DNA from: Trachemys scripta elegans | Lineage: Eukaryota > Chordata > Testudines > Emydidae | DNA: 64,000 nucleotides | Reading direction: 5' to 3' | NCBI RefSeq assembly: GCF_013100865.1 | Contig: NC_048299.1 | Location: forward strand, 5,065,433 to 5,129,432 | In this document: piece after piece, positions 29,394-39,819 of the stretch | How the letters are laid out: each line of letters opens with the position of its first letter | Numbering within the stretch: the stretch's first letter is position 1 | The notes under the pieces: model-generated | The model's input: only the letters and a program-made list of their open reading frames with translations | Databases searched by the model: none | Told to the model about the DNA's origin: nothing | Position numbers and translations under genes: made by a program

Positions 29394-29820
29394 AAGTGGG
29401 TCAATCAAAACATTTTGCTTCAATAATTTTTTTAAAAAATTATAGTATCAGAGGGGTAGCCGTGTTAGTCTGAATCTGTAAAAAGCAACAGAGGGTCCTG
29501 TGGCACTTTTAAGACTAACAGAAGTATTGGAGCATAAGCTTTCGTGGGTGAATGCCCACTTCATCAGACACAAGATGAAGTGAGTATTCACCCACAAAAG
29601 CTTATGCTCCAATACTTCTGTTAGTCTTAAAGGTGCCACAGGACCCTCTGTTGCTTTTTACAGATTCAGACTAACACGGCTACCCCTCTGATACTATAAT
29701 TTTTTAAAAAAATTATTGAAGCAAAATGTTTTGATTGACCCACTTNAAAGCTTATGCTCCAATACTTCTGTTAGTCTTAAAGGTGCCACAGGACCCTCTG
29801 TTGCTTTTTAAAAAATTATA
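29394..29820 (-). mobile_element. PLE insertion arranged as long palindrome, next to an N
   Basis: The arms 29394-29569 and 29570-29745 are near-perfect inverted copies. The outer about 50 bp of each arm (AAGTGGGTCAATC through GTTTTGATTGACCCACTT) is not PLE sequence. The only ambiguous base (29746) follows. Then 29747-29810 repeats 29597-29660 exactly, and the flank AAAAAATTATAG appears on both sides (about 29436 and 29809). The latter looks like a target duplication for one PLE insertion. Confidence 0.85.
29536..29569 (-). ncRNA. Hammerhead-ribozyme-like motif in PLE tip
   Basis: Minus strand: CTGATGA (29567-29561), a GTGGG/CCCAC 5-bp helix around CATTCA, GAAA (29543-29540), then AGC-TTAT-GCT and C. 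The core is intact apart from the family's extra A before helix II. The upstream sequence needed for helix I is cut by the palindrome centre. Confidence 0.55.
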
Positions 29821-29829
29821 GTTATCTTA

Positions 29830-29965
29830 AGTTTCAAAACCGAATCTGAACATTGGCATTTTTCATTTCAAAAATGTCAAAATGAAACATTTTGACAATT
29901 TTGAAGCTCTTTATTTTGGAGAAAAAAATAAAAATTATTGATAAAACAATTAAAACCCAAATTTT
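29830..29965. repeat. AT-rich old repeat
   Basis: CATTTCAAAAATGTCAAAAT and similar A/T-symmetric text, like 33.2 kb. Unclassified. Confidence 0.35.
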
Positions 29966-29969
29966 AAAT

Positions 29970-30940
29970 TTACAAGGTATTGAACTGATCACGGTGTGAT
30001 TTCTCTAGTATAATAACCCAGGCAGTGATAAATGACTGCATATTAAAGCTGACTGAATCATCGGTTGCCAGTAATAATCACTGTGAACATTGGTATATTT
30101 TTCATTTGTGAAATCATGTGTATTTGTGAATAGCTGCATGATTTGACTAGCTCTCTAGCTGACTGGGTCGTATTCATCATATAATTGTCTGAGACTTTTT
30201 CATATCATTCAACATATATTGTTGATCAATTTTCCCCACCTCCCACTATTCAGCCAGTTCTACTGTCTCAGCTAAATGTTTCATTGTCCATACCCTGAAG
30301 TCAACATCAACCTTCCAATTCACTTCAGTGGTGCAATAAGAACCAGCATTCATCCTACAATGGTTTTGCCCTTTATCGCCGTATTTGCTATTCTTGGAAA
30401 TTCCACAAATACTGTTGTAAAGGCCAGATGTTGTGGCAACATAAATGTTGAGTCTTTTAAGGGCAACACCCTTAACTCCAGTTATGAGGAAAAGGAACCA
30501 AAAAGAAGTGAAGTGAGAAGAATATTGTTGGGAAATTGGATGCTAATAGATTGGGAGCTAGGCTCTTCAGATCTGATCTAATCCCAGTCCTTTTTTTTTT
30601 TTATCCCTCTCATATAGAGAAGGAAAATAAAAAAATATTGTACATTAAAAGTAACTAAGCTTTTTTTTTTTTTTTTAGAAACTCAAAGTCTCTTTGGCTG
30701 CAATTGTGGATGAAGGCTCAGGGTGGTCCTTCTGATCTCACTTCAACTGAATTCTCCATCCCTAGAAATTAAGCGCCAAAATAATGGAAGTAGTGTTTAG
30801 GCTTTGGTTTTAACCTCAAAAAAGCAAGGGGATTCAAAGATAATGCCTTCGTTTCATCCTCTGTTGTGCACTAGGGAATACAGCTCATGATCCTTGGATA
30901 ATCTTTCAAACCATATGAAGTAAATACCTAGGCATGACCT
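29970..30940. other. No recognised gene
   Basis: Anonymous AT-rich sequence with T runs at about 30590-30601 and 30661-30676. The 101-codon plus frame at 30276 has no recognisable domain. Confidence 0.4.
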
Positions 30941-30944
30941 AAAG

Positions 30945-31020
30945 CCTGATCCAATGCCCACTGCAATCAATGGAAATACTCCCAATGACTTCAATGGGCA
31001 TTGGATCAAGTCCCAAGTGA
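30945..31020. repeat. Short palindromic amniote repeat
   Basis: GATCCAATGCCCACTGCAAT and ATGACTTCAATGGGCATTGG form inverted arms ending in GGATCAAGTCCC. The clearest copy of the family at 17470, 20530 and 33553. Confidence 0.6.
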
Positions 31021-32915
31021 GGTAGGGTGGAATGATTTTCTGAATGTCTTTGTTTTTGTGGCTTCCATTCCGAATCTCAAAACCAGAGGGAGCAATATGT
31101 GGCTATATTTAAATAATCCATTGCTATATTCTGTTCCACGGACATTGATTTTATTTTTCAAAATTACGATATCACGTAAATATGTTTTGAGCGCCACAAA
31201 ATGGCATAAAAGAGGAGGGTTTTGCTGAGTTTTTTTTTTCAATCTTAAGTCTGTGGTGGGTCTATGAGGTACATAGTGAGCTCTAATTAATCCAAGGCAG
31301 CTCTTATGAATCCAGTTATTTTGGCCATCGGTTATCCTGCTGCTAATTCACTTGTGGAAAAGAAAGATGTATGATGGGGATTCTAAAGGCCTCCCCTCCA
31401 TCGAATTCATCACACACATACACTCAGAAAATGGAATCCATCCATCCTTCAGTATCATGAGTTTGGGTTAAAGAGCTGCATGGCTGGGAAAGTTTTATAA
31501 TCACATTCTCTGGATTGAAATTATGTGGTAAAGATCAGGTTAACCTTGGTGCTGCTGGCTGCCAAAAAACACAGAAAATTCCTTAGGACGCCAACCTTTA
31601 TGCTACACTGAGCTTGAGCTTTAAAACATATTTTTATACTTGCAAATATACAGGCTGAATTTCGCTAGCAGAAGAATATACACTAGGCCAAATTCACCCC
31701 CCACCCTGTCTAATTTCATTGATTTCAATGTGTTTATATGTGTGATTGAATTTAACGTATTGACCAAATGTGCAGATCCAATCTATCTCTAAAGTGTCAC
31801 AGCACGAGGGACTTGCCTTTCTCATACCAGGCGTCACCACTGGAGTCAATGAGAGAACAGAATTTGGTCCGATCCTATCAAATGACTGAGAAATAGGAAA
31901 ACAATTCGATGGATAATTTCAAATGGCCGAAGTTGTTTTCACGTTGCAGTGTCTAGTGGGACCCTTTTCCCATTTGTGATGACATTTTCACTTTTTTTTT
32001 TTTTTTTACCAAAACTGTCATTTTTTTTTTTTTTTTAGCCGTTTTGTTCTTGAAATCATGATGCGGCTGGGGGAAGAGAGTGGTTGCTACTGAAAACGAT
32101 GTTTTCTTACAGAAAACTGTGCTTTTGGTAAACAAAACGGTTCATAGTGACTTTGAAAATCATTTTAAAAACAAGAAAATGTTGATAAAAATTGATTACA
32201 GTGTTGCAGGAAATGCCATACAAAACAGAAAATGTCCCTAAAGTTGATGGTTTTCAGTGAAAAATATCTTTCGGTGGTTAAAATTCTGACTAGTCCTATT
32301 TCCAGTTGGTGTCACTCTGGACGAATATGATACGTATTCATAGAACGCTTTGTGCTGGTCCACAACAACTTGTTGAAAGTGAAGAAGTGTGGGATTGGGG
32401 TGGTCACTGGAGAGAAGGTCTTTCTCTTTTGAAGGGATTCACCCAATGGAAAACTCAGTGAACCACTGCCTTTGGCATACGTCTCAAGGCCTTCAAATAT
32501 TTAACTATGCGAGAATTCCTGCAAAATATCAGTTCTGATCATACACAGAGGTTCAAACCAGAACACCAACAGGAGAGACTTGGTGTCTGAAGAAGCATTA
32601 CTCCAGCAAATAATGTGGAGACCCTTAAGAGAAAAAAAAAAGGGGGCTAGATCCTTAGATGGTGTCAATTGACATAATGGATTTATACCAGCTGAGGTGC
32701 AGGTCCCGTATCTTTCCAAAGGAACGTAATTGTTTTATTAGAATTACTGTGTGGCTTGATGAAAGGAATATAGTAAATGTAATGAACTTGGATTTTAACA
32801 AAGGATTTTATTATTGTTTCATGAAATCTTGCCTGAAAGTTTAATTCTTCTGGGATTAGATTGGATTGTGGTCAGATACACTGCAGACCGGCTAAGCAAG
32901 CATAAAAAAAAGATT
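31021..32915. other. AT-rich, no gene recognised
   Basis: 31930-32300 carries AT-rich repeat text with two T runs (about 31993-32008 and 32021-32036). The rest is anonymous. Confidence 0.35.
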
Positions 32916-32924
32916 AAACACATT

Positions 32925-33375
32925 GAGATTCGAGCTGGTCCAGAATTTTTCAACAAAACCTCTTCTGTAGGAAAACGTTGTTTTGGAAAAGTTGAAACTG
33001 TTCACAGGAAAGGGGAGATTTTGATGAATTTCCCGTTTTGGGTGGGGAGGGGGGAAGGAATACACATTTTGCCCCATTTTGACATTTGTTCAACAAAAAA
33101 GCTCTGCTTTTCAGTTCAAAATGACTTTTTATTTTGAAATTTAAGTAAATTTATAGTAAAAAAAATTAAAAAGTCTAAATCCGAAGGAAATGTGTTGAAA
33201 TGATCAAAATGAAACATTTCAAATTTGAAACTTTTGAAGTGGGGCATTTTTTTGGGGGGGGGGGGATTTTTGATTTGCAAAATTTGAGACTTGACTTTTC
33301 ATTCTGATTCTGGAGGGGAAATTTTTTCAAAATCTTGAAAATTCTTGCAGGATGGGAAAAACATTTCCCACCTGA
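32925..33375 (+). repeat. AT-rich old repeat, best copy
   Basis: GAGCTGGTCCAGAATTTTTC, then AAAACGTTGTTTTGGAAAAG, AATTTCCCGTTTTGGG and AAATTTGAAACTTTTGAAG. The GAGCTGG start recurs at 42988, 51983 and 56275, and inverted near 12190. Probably an old transposon family. Confidence 0.45.
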
Positions 33376-33552
33376 CTCTAATAGCAACGGATCCATTGGG
33401 ATAATACATGGCTCAACCTTAGCGCCATTCAGATTTAATATCTTCATTAATGAACATGAAGTAAACAACATATTCATGACATTTTGAGGTGACATTGAAT
33501 AAAGAAAACTGCAAGCACCAACCATAATTATTATAATAATAATACAAAGAGA

Positions 33553-33612
33553 CTACAGGGCTGACACAAAACCCACTGAAGTCAGTGGAAAAACTCCCAC
33601 TGACTTCCATCA
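33553..33612. repeat. Short palindromic amniote repeat
   Basis: AACCCACTGAAGTCAGTGGA and CTCCCACTGACTTCCATCAG are inverted arms. Confidence 0.5.
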
Positions 33613-33622
33613 GACTCGTAGC

Positions 33623-33845
33623 GTACGTCTACACTGCAAAGCTGCAGTGAGTTTTAGAGGCAGGGTCTACAGACTTGGGTTCACTCTGTGTAAACCTGAA
33701 GCCAGCCCCCCACCCTAGGCTTGACAACCTGAGCTCCAGCCCAAGCCGGAATGTCTATATTTCTATTTTTAGCGCCGTAGGATGTGTCTGAGTCCGTAGA
33801 GCTGAGCTCTCAGACTAGCTGTGGCAGTGTAGGCATACCCTGAGA
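33623..33845. mobile_element. Inverted-repeat MITE (GTCTACACTGC termini)
   Basis: Left ACGTCTACACTGCAAAGC; right (minus) GGTATGCCTACACTGCC. The interior has GAGCTCCAGCCCAAG and GAGCTGAGCTCTCAGACTAG. It shares termini with 7903, 46137, 55278 and 61236. Confidence 0.6.
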
Positions 33846-33949
33846 GAGAGTAGACATGTGGGCCTAAAATAACAAAATAAAATTCAGTCTGGAAGAATGC
33901 AAGCTGGTACATCTTGGCATACAGATGGCAATGGCTGGAAGTTGAAGCT

Positions 33950-34181
33950 AGAAAAATTCCGACTGGAAACAAGAATTTTAACAGAGTAATTAACCATTGG
34001 AACAAGTTACCAAGCGTCTTGGTGGATTCTCCATCCCTGGCAAGTTTTAAATCAAGGCTGGATTCTTTTCTAAGAGATCTGCTCTAGGAATTATTCTGGG
34101 GAAGTTCTCTGGCCTGTGGTATAGAGGAGGTCAGACTAGGAGACCACAATGGTCCCTTCTGGCCTTGGAATATATGAATCT
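33950..34181 (+). mobile_element. Old CR1-family LINE 3' end
   Basis: Plus strand: TTAACCATTGGAACAAG, then GATCTGCTCTAGGAATTATT and CAGACTAGGAGACCACAATG, ending in GGAATATATGAATCT. It matches the right piece of 13598-14280 and shows that this lineage has its own tail. Confidence 0.75.
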
Positions 34182-34431
34182 AGAGAGGAAGTAACTCAAA
34201 ATCTGAGAAACTGTTACACTGAAAGATATGTAGTAGTGATGGTAGATGGGAAATTAGACATGAATTTGCCATGGTATATTAGAATAGTAGAAGGGTCCAT
34301 GAAATTTGGGACCACATGTGCAAAGGTATGGAGTTAAAAGTCCTTTTTATGCAGCTGTGGTGGTATCAGTACTTCTCTAAGGTCCCATTAATAGAAAAAT
34401 TGTTGAGTTGGATCATGACCCATACGCTTGT

Positions 34432-34800
34432 ATATGCACCTGAAATACTGGGTTCAGTTCTGAGCACGATGTAAAGATATTGATGCGCAGAGAAGATTGA
34501 AATCTGGAAGCTCTTAAGGAAAGACCTAAAAAGCTAAAGATGCAGCATTGCCTGGTGAAGATCCAAGAAAGAAGAGGAAAGGTGATCGTCGTGTAATACG
34601 TTAACACTAAGGAGGTTGAGGGATCATTTAGTGTGATTCTTATGGGTAGGACTGGGAGTAATGGGATGAGACATGGAAAATTTAGGTTGAAGATCAGAAG
34701 AATTTAGGCTGGATACATGAAGGCTATGGGAGAGTTTCCCCGGGGAAAGCAGTGGAAGACACATCATTTAGGATCTTGAAAACTAGACTGGACAAAAACA
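34432..34800 (+). mobile_element. Very old CR1-like LINE relic
   Basis: CTGAAATACTGGGTTCAGTT is the CR1 pattern (LEYWVQFW-like), and AGATCAGAAGAATTTAGGCT and TTGAAAACTAGACTGGAC follow in the expected order with large changes. Boundaries approximate. Confidence 0.4.
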
Positions 34801-34804
34801 CTAG

Positions 34805-36625
34805 GAGCTTGATTCACCACATCAGAATTGCTAGATTTATACTTGTGGGGTTCCACTGAAATCAATAGCATCAAACTAGTATGGCTGAGTGGTTCTTCTG
34901 GCTGGAGAAATGGACAGTTGGGAACAACCTCGCTTAGGGACTAAGTTTCACTGCATGAGCTAAGCCAACTTTTCCCCTCTAGCTTCTGTGATGCTGTGAT
35001 ACCTTGATACGGGCCCCATTGTCCTATGCCCTGGCATGTGCTTTACACAATCCATAGCATTACACCCAGTGAATTCCTGCATGGAGACCATTCACGTGTG
35101 GTTGAACTAGATCTAGAAAGACATCCAGTCTAGATTTAAAGAGTATTAACAGTACTGGACAGTATTAACTCACAGAGAACTGGAAAAGACCTATTGCTAA
35201 TAGGGACCTACAGGGCTAATTCATAGAGAACTGGAAAAGACCAACTGCAATTTCTCCGCTAGTCCGTGGTCTGGATGGGGTGTGGGGGAATAAAGGATTA
35301 TCTCCTACAGTGTTTTCTTCATTTGCTTTCAGTTGGCTCAAGTGCTCGGTCTTCAGTCCTGCCAATGGAAACAAGTGAATTAACCCTTGTTGACTTCAAG
35401 CTATTTTAGCTGCACACCAAAATAACTACTGTCACTGGGAGCAGTCATGCCAGTGGAGCCTGTCTCTTTCTGTGTTTCACCTCCGCCTAGCAGGGTGCTC
35501 CCTGAGAGACAGGGCGGGGTGTTATCAGTATGTCAACGCAGACAAGCCCTATCTCTGCACTGTCACTCACGGGATAGCTATTTATCTCTCCCAGTGCTGA
35601 TACCGCCTCTTCGCACCCACAGCGAGAGGCGATAGTGGCGCTATCTCTGAGGCTTTACACCCAGCCCTGGCCTTAGCTAACATCCTCTCTTTGATAGGAG
35701 ACAACGGGGTGGTTCCTAACAAGGCCTGGTACCAGACAGCGAGAGAGAGCAGGATGAAAGGGAGGCTTTAAGGTAGGATCAGCTGGGTGGCTCACACGGA
35801 AAGGGTGCCACTCATTAGCTCTATCACAGCTTTCACTCGTCAGCAATGACAGCCAACAGCTTCTTCCCCGGGCCCAACCCCCGACTGAGAATGTTAAAAA
35901 TAAAGTGCCAGGATGTAATTGGGCGTCGCTCCATCGGTGTCAGAGCTCCAACTGGTTTAAACTGGTGTGGCTCCACTGGAGCCTCTAAGGTCTCTCTCTC
36001 TCCTTTCTCCCAGAATTAGAATTAGAGTTTTTCCCCGTCGCTGTGTGTTATATATGGACACCGCCTCACTCGGGCTTACAAACATCTACGCTCGCACATG
36101 GCTAACATAGGCGCAGGCCACACTCAGCGCCACAAGCGCACGTGCACCATGGTTTGTCCCGAGCATTGGAAAGAAACAAAAGCAACATTAAAAAGGAGCA
36201 TTGGCTATAGGCTAATAGTAAGAGAGCTGGCCTCTGTCTTCTCATATCTATAAGGGAAAGAATCGTTAAGTCACTCAGATCCTTCAGGTGGCTTATTTAA
36301 TTGACTCTGTGCCAAGCTCCTATGAGGGGTTTTGGGAACACCGCCCCACCTCCCATACTGTCAAGTAACATCCCATCCCATTATGCTTGTCTGGTGCAAA
36401 TACTTAAGCACATACAGAATCCCTTCTGATTAGTCAAAAAAATCCTATACATGCAAACTATAAGTGTAACCCACAAGTTATTGTCCCCCTCTCTGGCAGA
36501 TCCACAGAGGTGATGAGGCTATGACAGCTGTAGGTATAAATCCTGCCTATTCCAGCTTCACAGGTCTCAAGCTCTGGTGCAGGCCAAACAGTAGCCATCA
36601 CCTAAGGCAGGGTTGGCAAATATAT
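34805..36625. other. Low-repeat anonymous sequence
   Basis: No clear repeat or exon. Contains ordinary mixed-composition DNA. Small frames only. Confidence 0.4.
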
Positions 36626-36629
36626 GTGA

Positions 36630-36848
36630 ACAGGTGGCTAGAGCCTTGGAGTGGGACTCGGGAGAGCTGGGTTCTCTTTCCACCTCTACCACTAGGCGGC
36701 TGGATGACTTTGGGCATGCCACTTCCCCCTTCCTGTGCCTCAGTTTTCCCATCTGTAAAATGGGCGTAATGATCCTGACTTCCTCCTTTGTAAAGTGCTT
36801 TGAGATCTACTGATGAAAAAATGCTAGGCGAGAGCTAGCGATTATAAT
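36630..36848 (+). repeat. MIR SINE, good copy
   Basis: GGTTCTCTTTCCACCTCTAC, GACTTTGGGCATGCCACTTC, CCTCAGTTTTCCCATCTGTA and GTAAAGTGCTTTGAGATCTA follow the whole MIR order in forward orientation. Confidence 0.75.
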
Positions 36849-36849
36849 T

Positions 36850-38420
36850 ATCCTCCTGCTATATCCCACATCCAGAAGGCCCTGCAATGCTTGGTGGATG
36901 TGCCGCAGCTCCCAACAGGTTGCTGATCATGTAACGGGAGCTGGTCTTTCCTTGTCCTTCTTCTGATTCTTTCCTCCCCTCCCCCTGACAAGGTTGTACC
37001 TGAAAAGCAGACACAGAAACTAAAACAACCAAGAGCCAAATCCTCAGCGGTGAAAATCAGCATAACTCCAATGAAGTCAAAGGAGGTACGGTAGTGTGCA
37101 TCAGCGCACAACTTTCTGCCTGTGTTGGAACTGTACAGCTGGTTTGTCTTGTCTAATATACAGGCTAGGACTGTAGCTACCACTAAAATGTTAACGCCAC
37201 ATTTCCTGATTTAAATCCCCACAGTCTGACCTGGGGCAATTCCTTTATCAGCTTTATCATTTTTTCAAAAGTAGTTAGTGATGTGGTGTGCCTCCATTTT
37301 GTTTTGTTTTTTTGGTACCCAACTTGATGGCTATAAGGGGAATGATTTTCCGAGATGTGGGGGTTGGATCAGCACTTCCTGAAAATCAGGCCCCTTTAAA
37401 GGCATCTCAAGTTGGGCGCTCAATATCACTAGTCATTTCTGAAAATCTTGGCGTGTTTTCCTAGGCGAAAGGATGTTCTGTCTTCGGGGGGTGGCGGGGG
37501 AAGTGGAGGCAACTGAGCAAAGCCAGAACTTTATTGTTCTTAGCCAGGCTAATAATAGATACAAAAACACTAATAAAAAATGTAACGTAGTCTTCATTCA
37601 GCTGTGAAAAGGTTCGGCAGAAAGAATGGGGAGTGAGAATGGAGAAAAGAGTGAGACAGAGATGGAGAGAGGGAGAGAATAGGGGATTTTTGCAAATCTT
37701 TTCCACTAGAAGACAGCTGTGTTGGCCCGGAGTTCCAGTGCAAAGGAGCGCTCCCATAAATTAACTCAGTTTTGTTTTCTCTAACATCAGTTAGCCTCAC
37801 CACAAGGTCTCGGTGCCGTGCCATTTCCAAACCACTTTGGGCCTGTCAAGCGTAAATCACGGGGTGTGGAATCACTGCAGGCAGAGAGTTATGGTCTGGG
37901 CACAAGGTGCAAATTGCTTAGAGTTAGCGCCAGATTTCCCCCCTCCCCCTTTCACCACAAGTTCTTTTTCTTTCTTTCTTTTGAAATTATTCTTGTAAGA
38001 ATCAAGAATTAACAAGAGGCAATTAGGGTAGCACTAACTTTAAATGGAGCACGGCCCCCAACACAACATCCACATTGGACTCTTACCTCTCCCGTGGAAT
38101 ATATTCCACTTCTTCCTTTTGAAGGTCCTCCCCTTCGCTCTGTTTTATGTTCTGCTACTGTGATGGTGGTCTCCTTCCCATACAGAGATCCAGAAGTAGG
38201 AATGGATACTGAACAAAGAGAGGGCTTTGACCGCAGTGACTGCTTCCTTCAGTGCATTGTTTTGTTGTTGTTTTTAACATAAGACCCGTTGGCCAAGGTC
38301 TTCACAAGGCCAACTGGAGACCCTTTAAGAAGGCCTGATTTCCAAAGGATGGGTGCTCAGCACTTTGTGAAAATTAGACTCCTTTGAGCTGTCTGAAGTC
38401 AGACATCTCAAATAATGGAG
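36850..38420. other. No recognised gene
   Basis: 37030-37110 has a palindromic amniote repeat (AATCAGCATAACTCCAATGA). The rest is anonymous. The 111-codon minus frame (36848-37183) is unsupported. Confidence 0.4.
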
Positions 38421-38422
38421 GC

Positions 38423-38570
38423 ACTAGACACTGTGGAAGAAGTGAGGTTTTTTATCCACGAAAGCTTAGGCCCAAATAAATCTGTTAGTCTTTAAGGTGC
38501 CACCAGACTCCTTGTTGTTTTTGTGGATACAGACTAACACGGCTACCTCCTGATACTAGACACTTTGGAA
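38423..38570 (+). mobile_element. PLE tip with 16-bp target duplication
   Basis: PLE sequence 38439-38554 runs from GAAGTGAGG (inside the hammerhead-like core) through CCACGAAAGC to the terminus GGCTACCTCCTGATA. It is flanked by ACTAGACACTGTGGAA (38423-38438) and ACTAGACACTTTGGAA (38555-38570), a 16-bp duplication with one mismatch. A minimal 5'-truncated insertion. Confidence 0.85.
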
Positions 38571-38579
38571 AGTCTTAGC

Positions 38580-39208
38580 CCATGTGTGACGGTCCACGCT
38601 CCTGGGATCAGGGCAGCGTGGGCTATCAGTCACAGTCCGTAAAGCAGCCCTTCAGTGCAGGGCAGCGTGGCCTAGCGGCCAGAGTCTATAGTGCCGCCCT
38701 TCGGTGCAGGGCAGCATGGCCTAGTGGCCAGAGTCCATAAAGCAACCCTTTGGCACAGGGTAGCATGGCCTAGTGGCCAGAGTCTATAGCATTGGGGTGT
38801 GGCTGCCCCGGTAGGAGGGGCCCGGGACCCCCGACTCCACCGGGCCCCGACCCAGGGTCCTAACAGTGGCGTAGCTGTGCTGGGGTTTCCCATGAGACGT
38901 TGATTCCCCTGTGTTCAGCAGGTCCAGTCGTCTCCAGGGTCTCCTCCAGTCACCGGGTGCAGGCAGGCCATGGACAGCTGCGATTCCCAGCGTAGTCAGA
39001 GGCTGTGGCTGGTCCTCCGCAGGAGCTTCCCAGGCCGGTCCTTCCCCTGCGGCCTCCAGCCCAGAATGACCCAGTTTCCCTCCCTTTATACTACTAGAGC
39101 ACTTGAAGCATGCCCAGTCTTGCCAGGGAGGCGGGACTTCCGCTGTTAACATCTGGGGCTTGACCCTGTCTGGGCTAGTGCGGGGTAAGCCGGCCCTGTC
39201 ACACCATG
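38580..39208 (-). mobile_element. Solo LTR with 5-bp target duplication
   Basis: The element 38585-39203 (619 bp) begins TGTGACGG and ends CTGTCACA, so TG...CA with a short inverted repeat. Flanks are CCATG at 38580-38584 and 39204-39208. A TATAAAGGG box on the minus strand (39090-39082) sets the orientation. A roughly 49-bp tandem repeat (GGCCTAGTGGCCAGAGTC core, about 38615-38785, four copies, first degenerate) lies in the downstream part. A 5-bp duplication fits Gypsy or ERV-L-like elements; I cannot choose. No internal genes. Confidence 0.7.
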
Positions 39209-39209
39209 T

Positions 39210-39660
39210 CTCTATCTTTCTTGTCTTTCCAGTGCAGTCAGAGATGCTGTCAGGCGTATAAGGGGCAATGGAAACCTGCCTTGGGCATCAAGGATGGACG
39301 TGTCTAAATTCAGAGTTCAGTAGTGCTCTCTCGCATCCAGTCCTTCACGATCTTGCTTCAAAACCGTCTTTTGGAAAGCCCAGCATTTGCGTATTGGGAA
39401 GTTCTTTCCAGGCTAGTTACTGGAGCTGGGTAAAGTGATGTTTCAGTTCACTGGCCTGTCTGAAATATCAGAAAAAAAGTCATTTTGAACCAAAAATTCA
39501 AAAAATGTTGGTGAATCAAAGAAGTCGACAACCCCTCCCCCCTTTTATTTTGGGTCAGGCAAAACATTTAATTCGACACAAAATGAACCATTTAGTTTAG
39601 TTTCTTTTTAATATAAAAACAAAGGAAATGACAAACTAGATTCACAAAGTGGAAGGCAAC
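39210..39660. other. Anonymous sequence with AT-rich old repeat
   Basis: 39424-39610 has CTGGAGCTGGGTAAAGTGAT and GAACCAAAAATTCAAAAAAT, similar to the 33.0-kb family. No gene recognised. Confidence 0.35.
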
Positions 39661-39664
39661 TTTC

Positions 39665-39815
39665 TCGGATGACCTTTAACCTAGTGGTTAGGGGACACAT
39701 ATGGATGTGGAAGATCCAGGTTCAGTTCCCTTTGTTTCTGCCTCATATAGAGAAGGGAGTGAAACTGGGGTCTCCTACATTGTAGGAGAGAGCCCAAACC
39801 ACTGGGCTAAGGGTT
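39665..39815. repeat. tRNA-like palindromic repeat
   Basis: CTAGTGGTTAGGGGACAC and AGATCCAGGTTCAGTTCCC (A- and B-box-like), then AAACTGGGGTCTCCTAC and CCCAAACCACTGGGCTAAGG as inverted counterparts. The best copy of the 11690/25630 family. Confidence 0.6.
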
Positions 39816-39819
39816 ATAA

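Noticed and set aside
29394..29745. Long natural hairpin RNA gene
   Set aside because: The inclusion of non-repeat flank in the arms and the adjacent N favour an assembly artefact.
38784..39152. 122-codon minus-strand protein
   Set aside because: It is located inside the probable solo LTR and has no viral or host domain.
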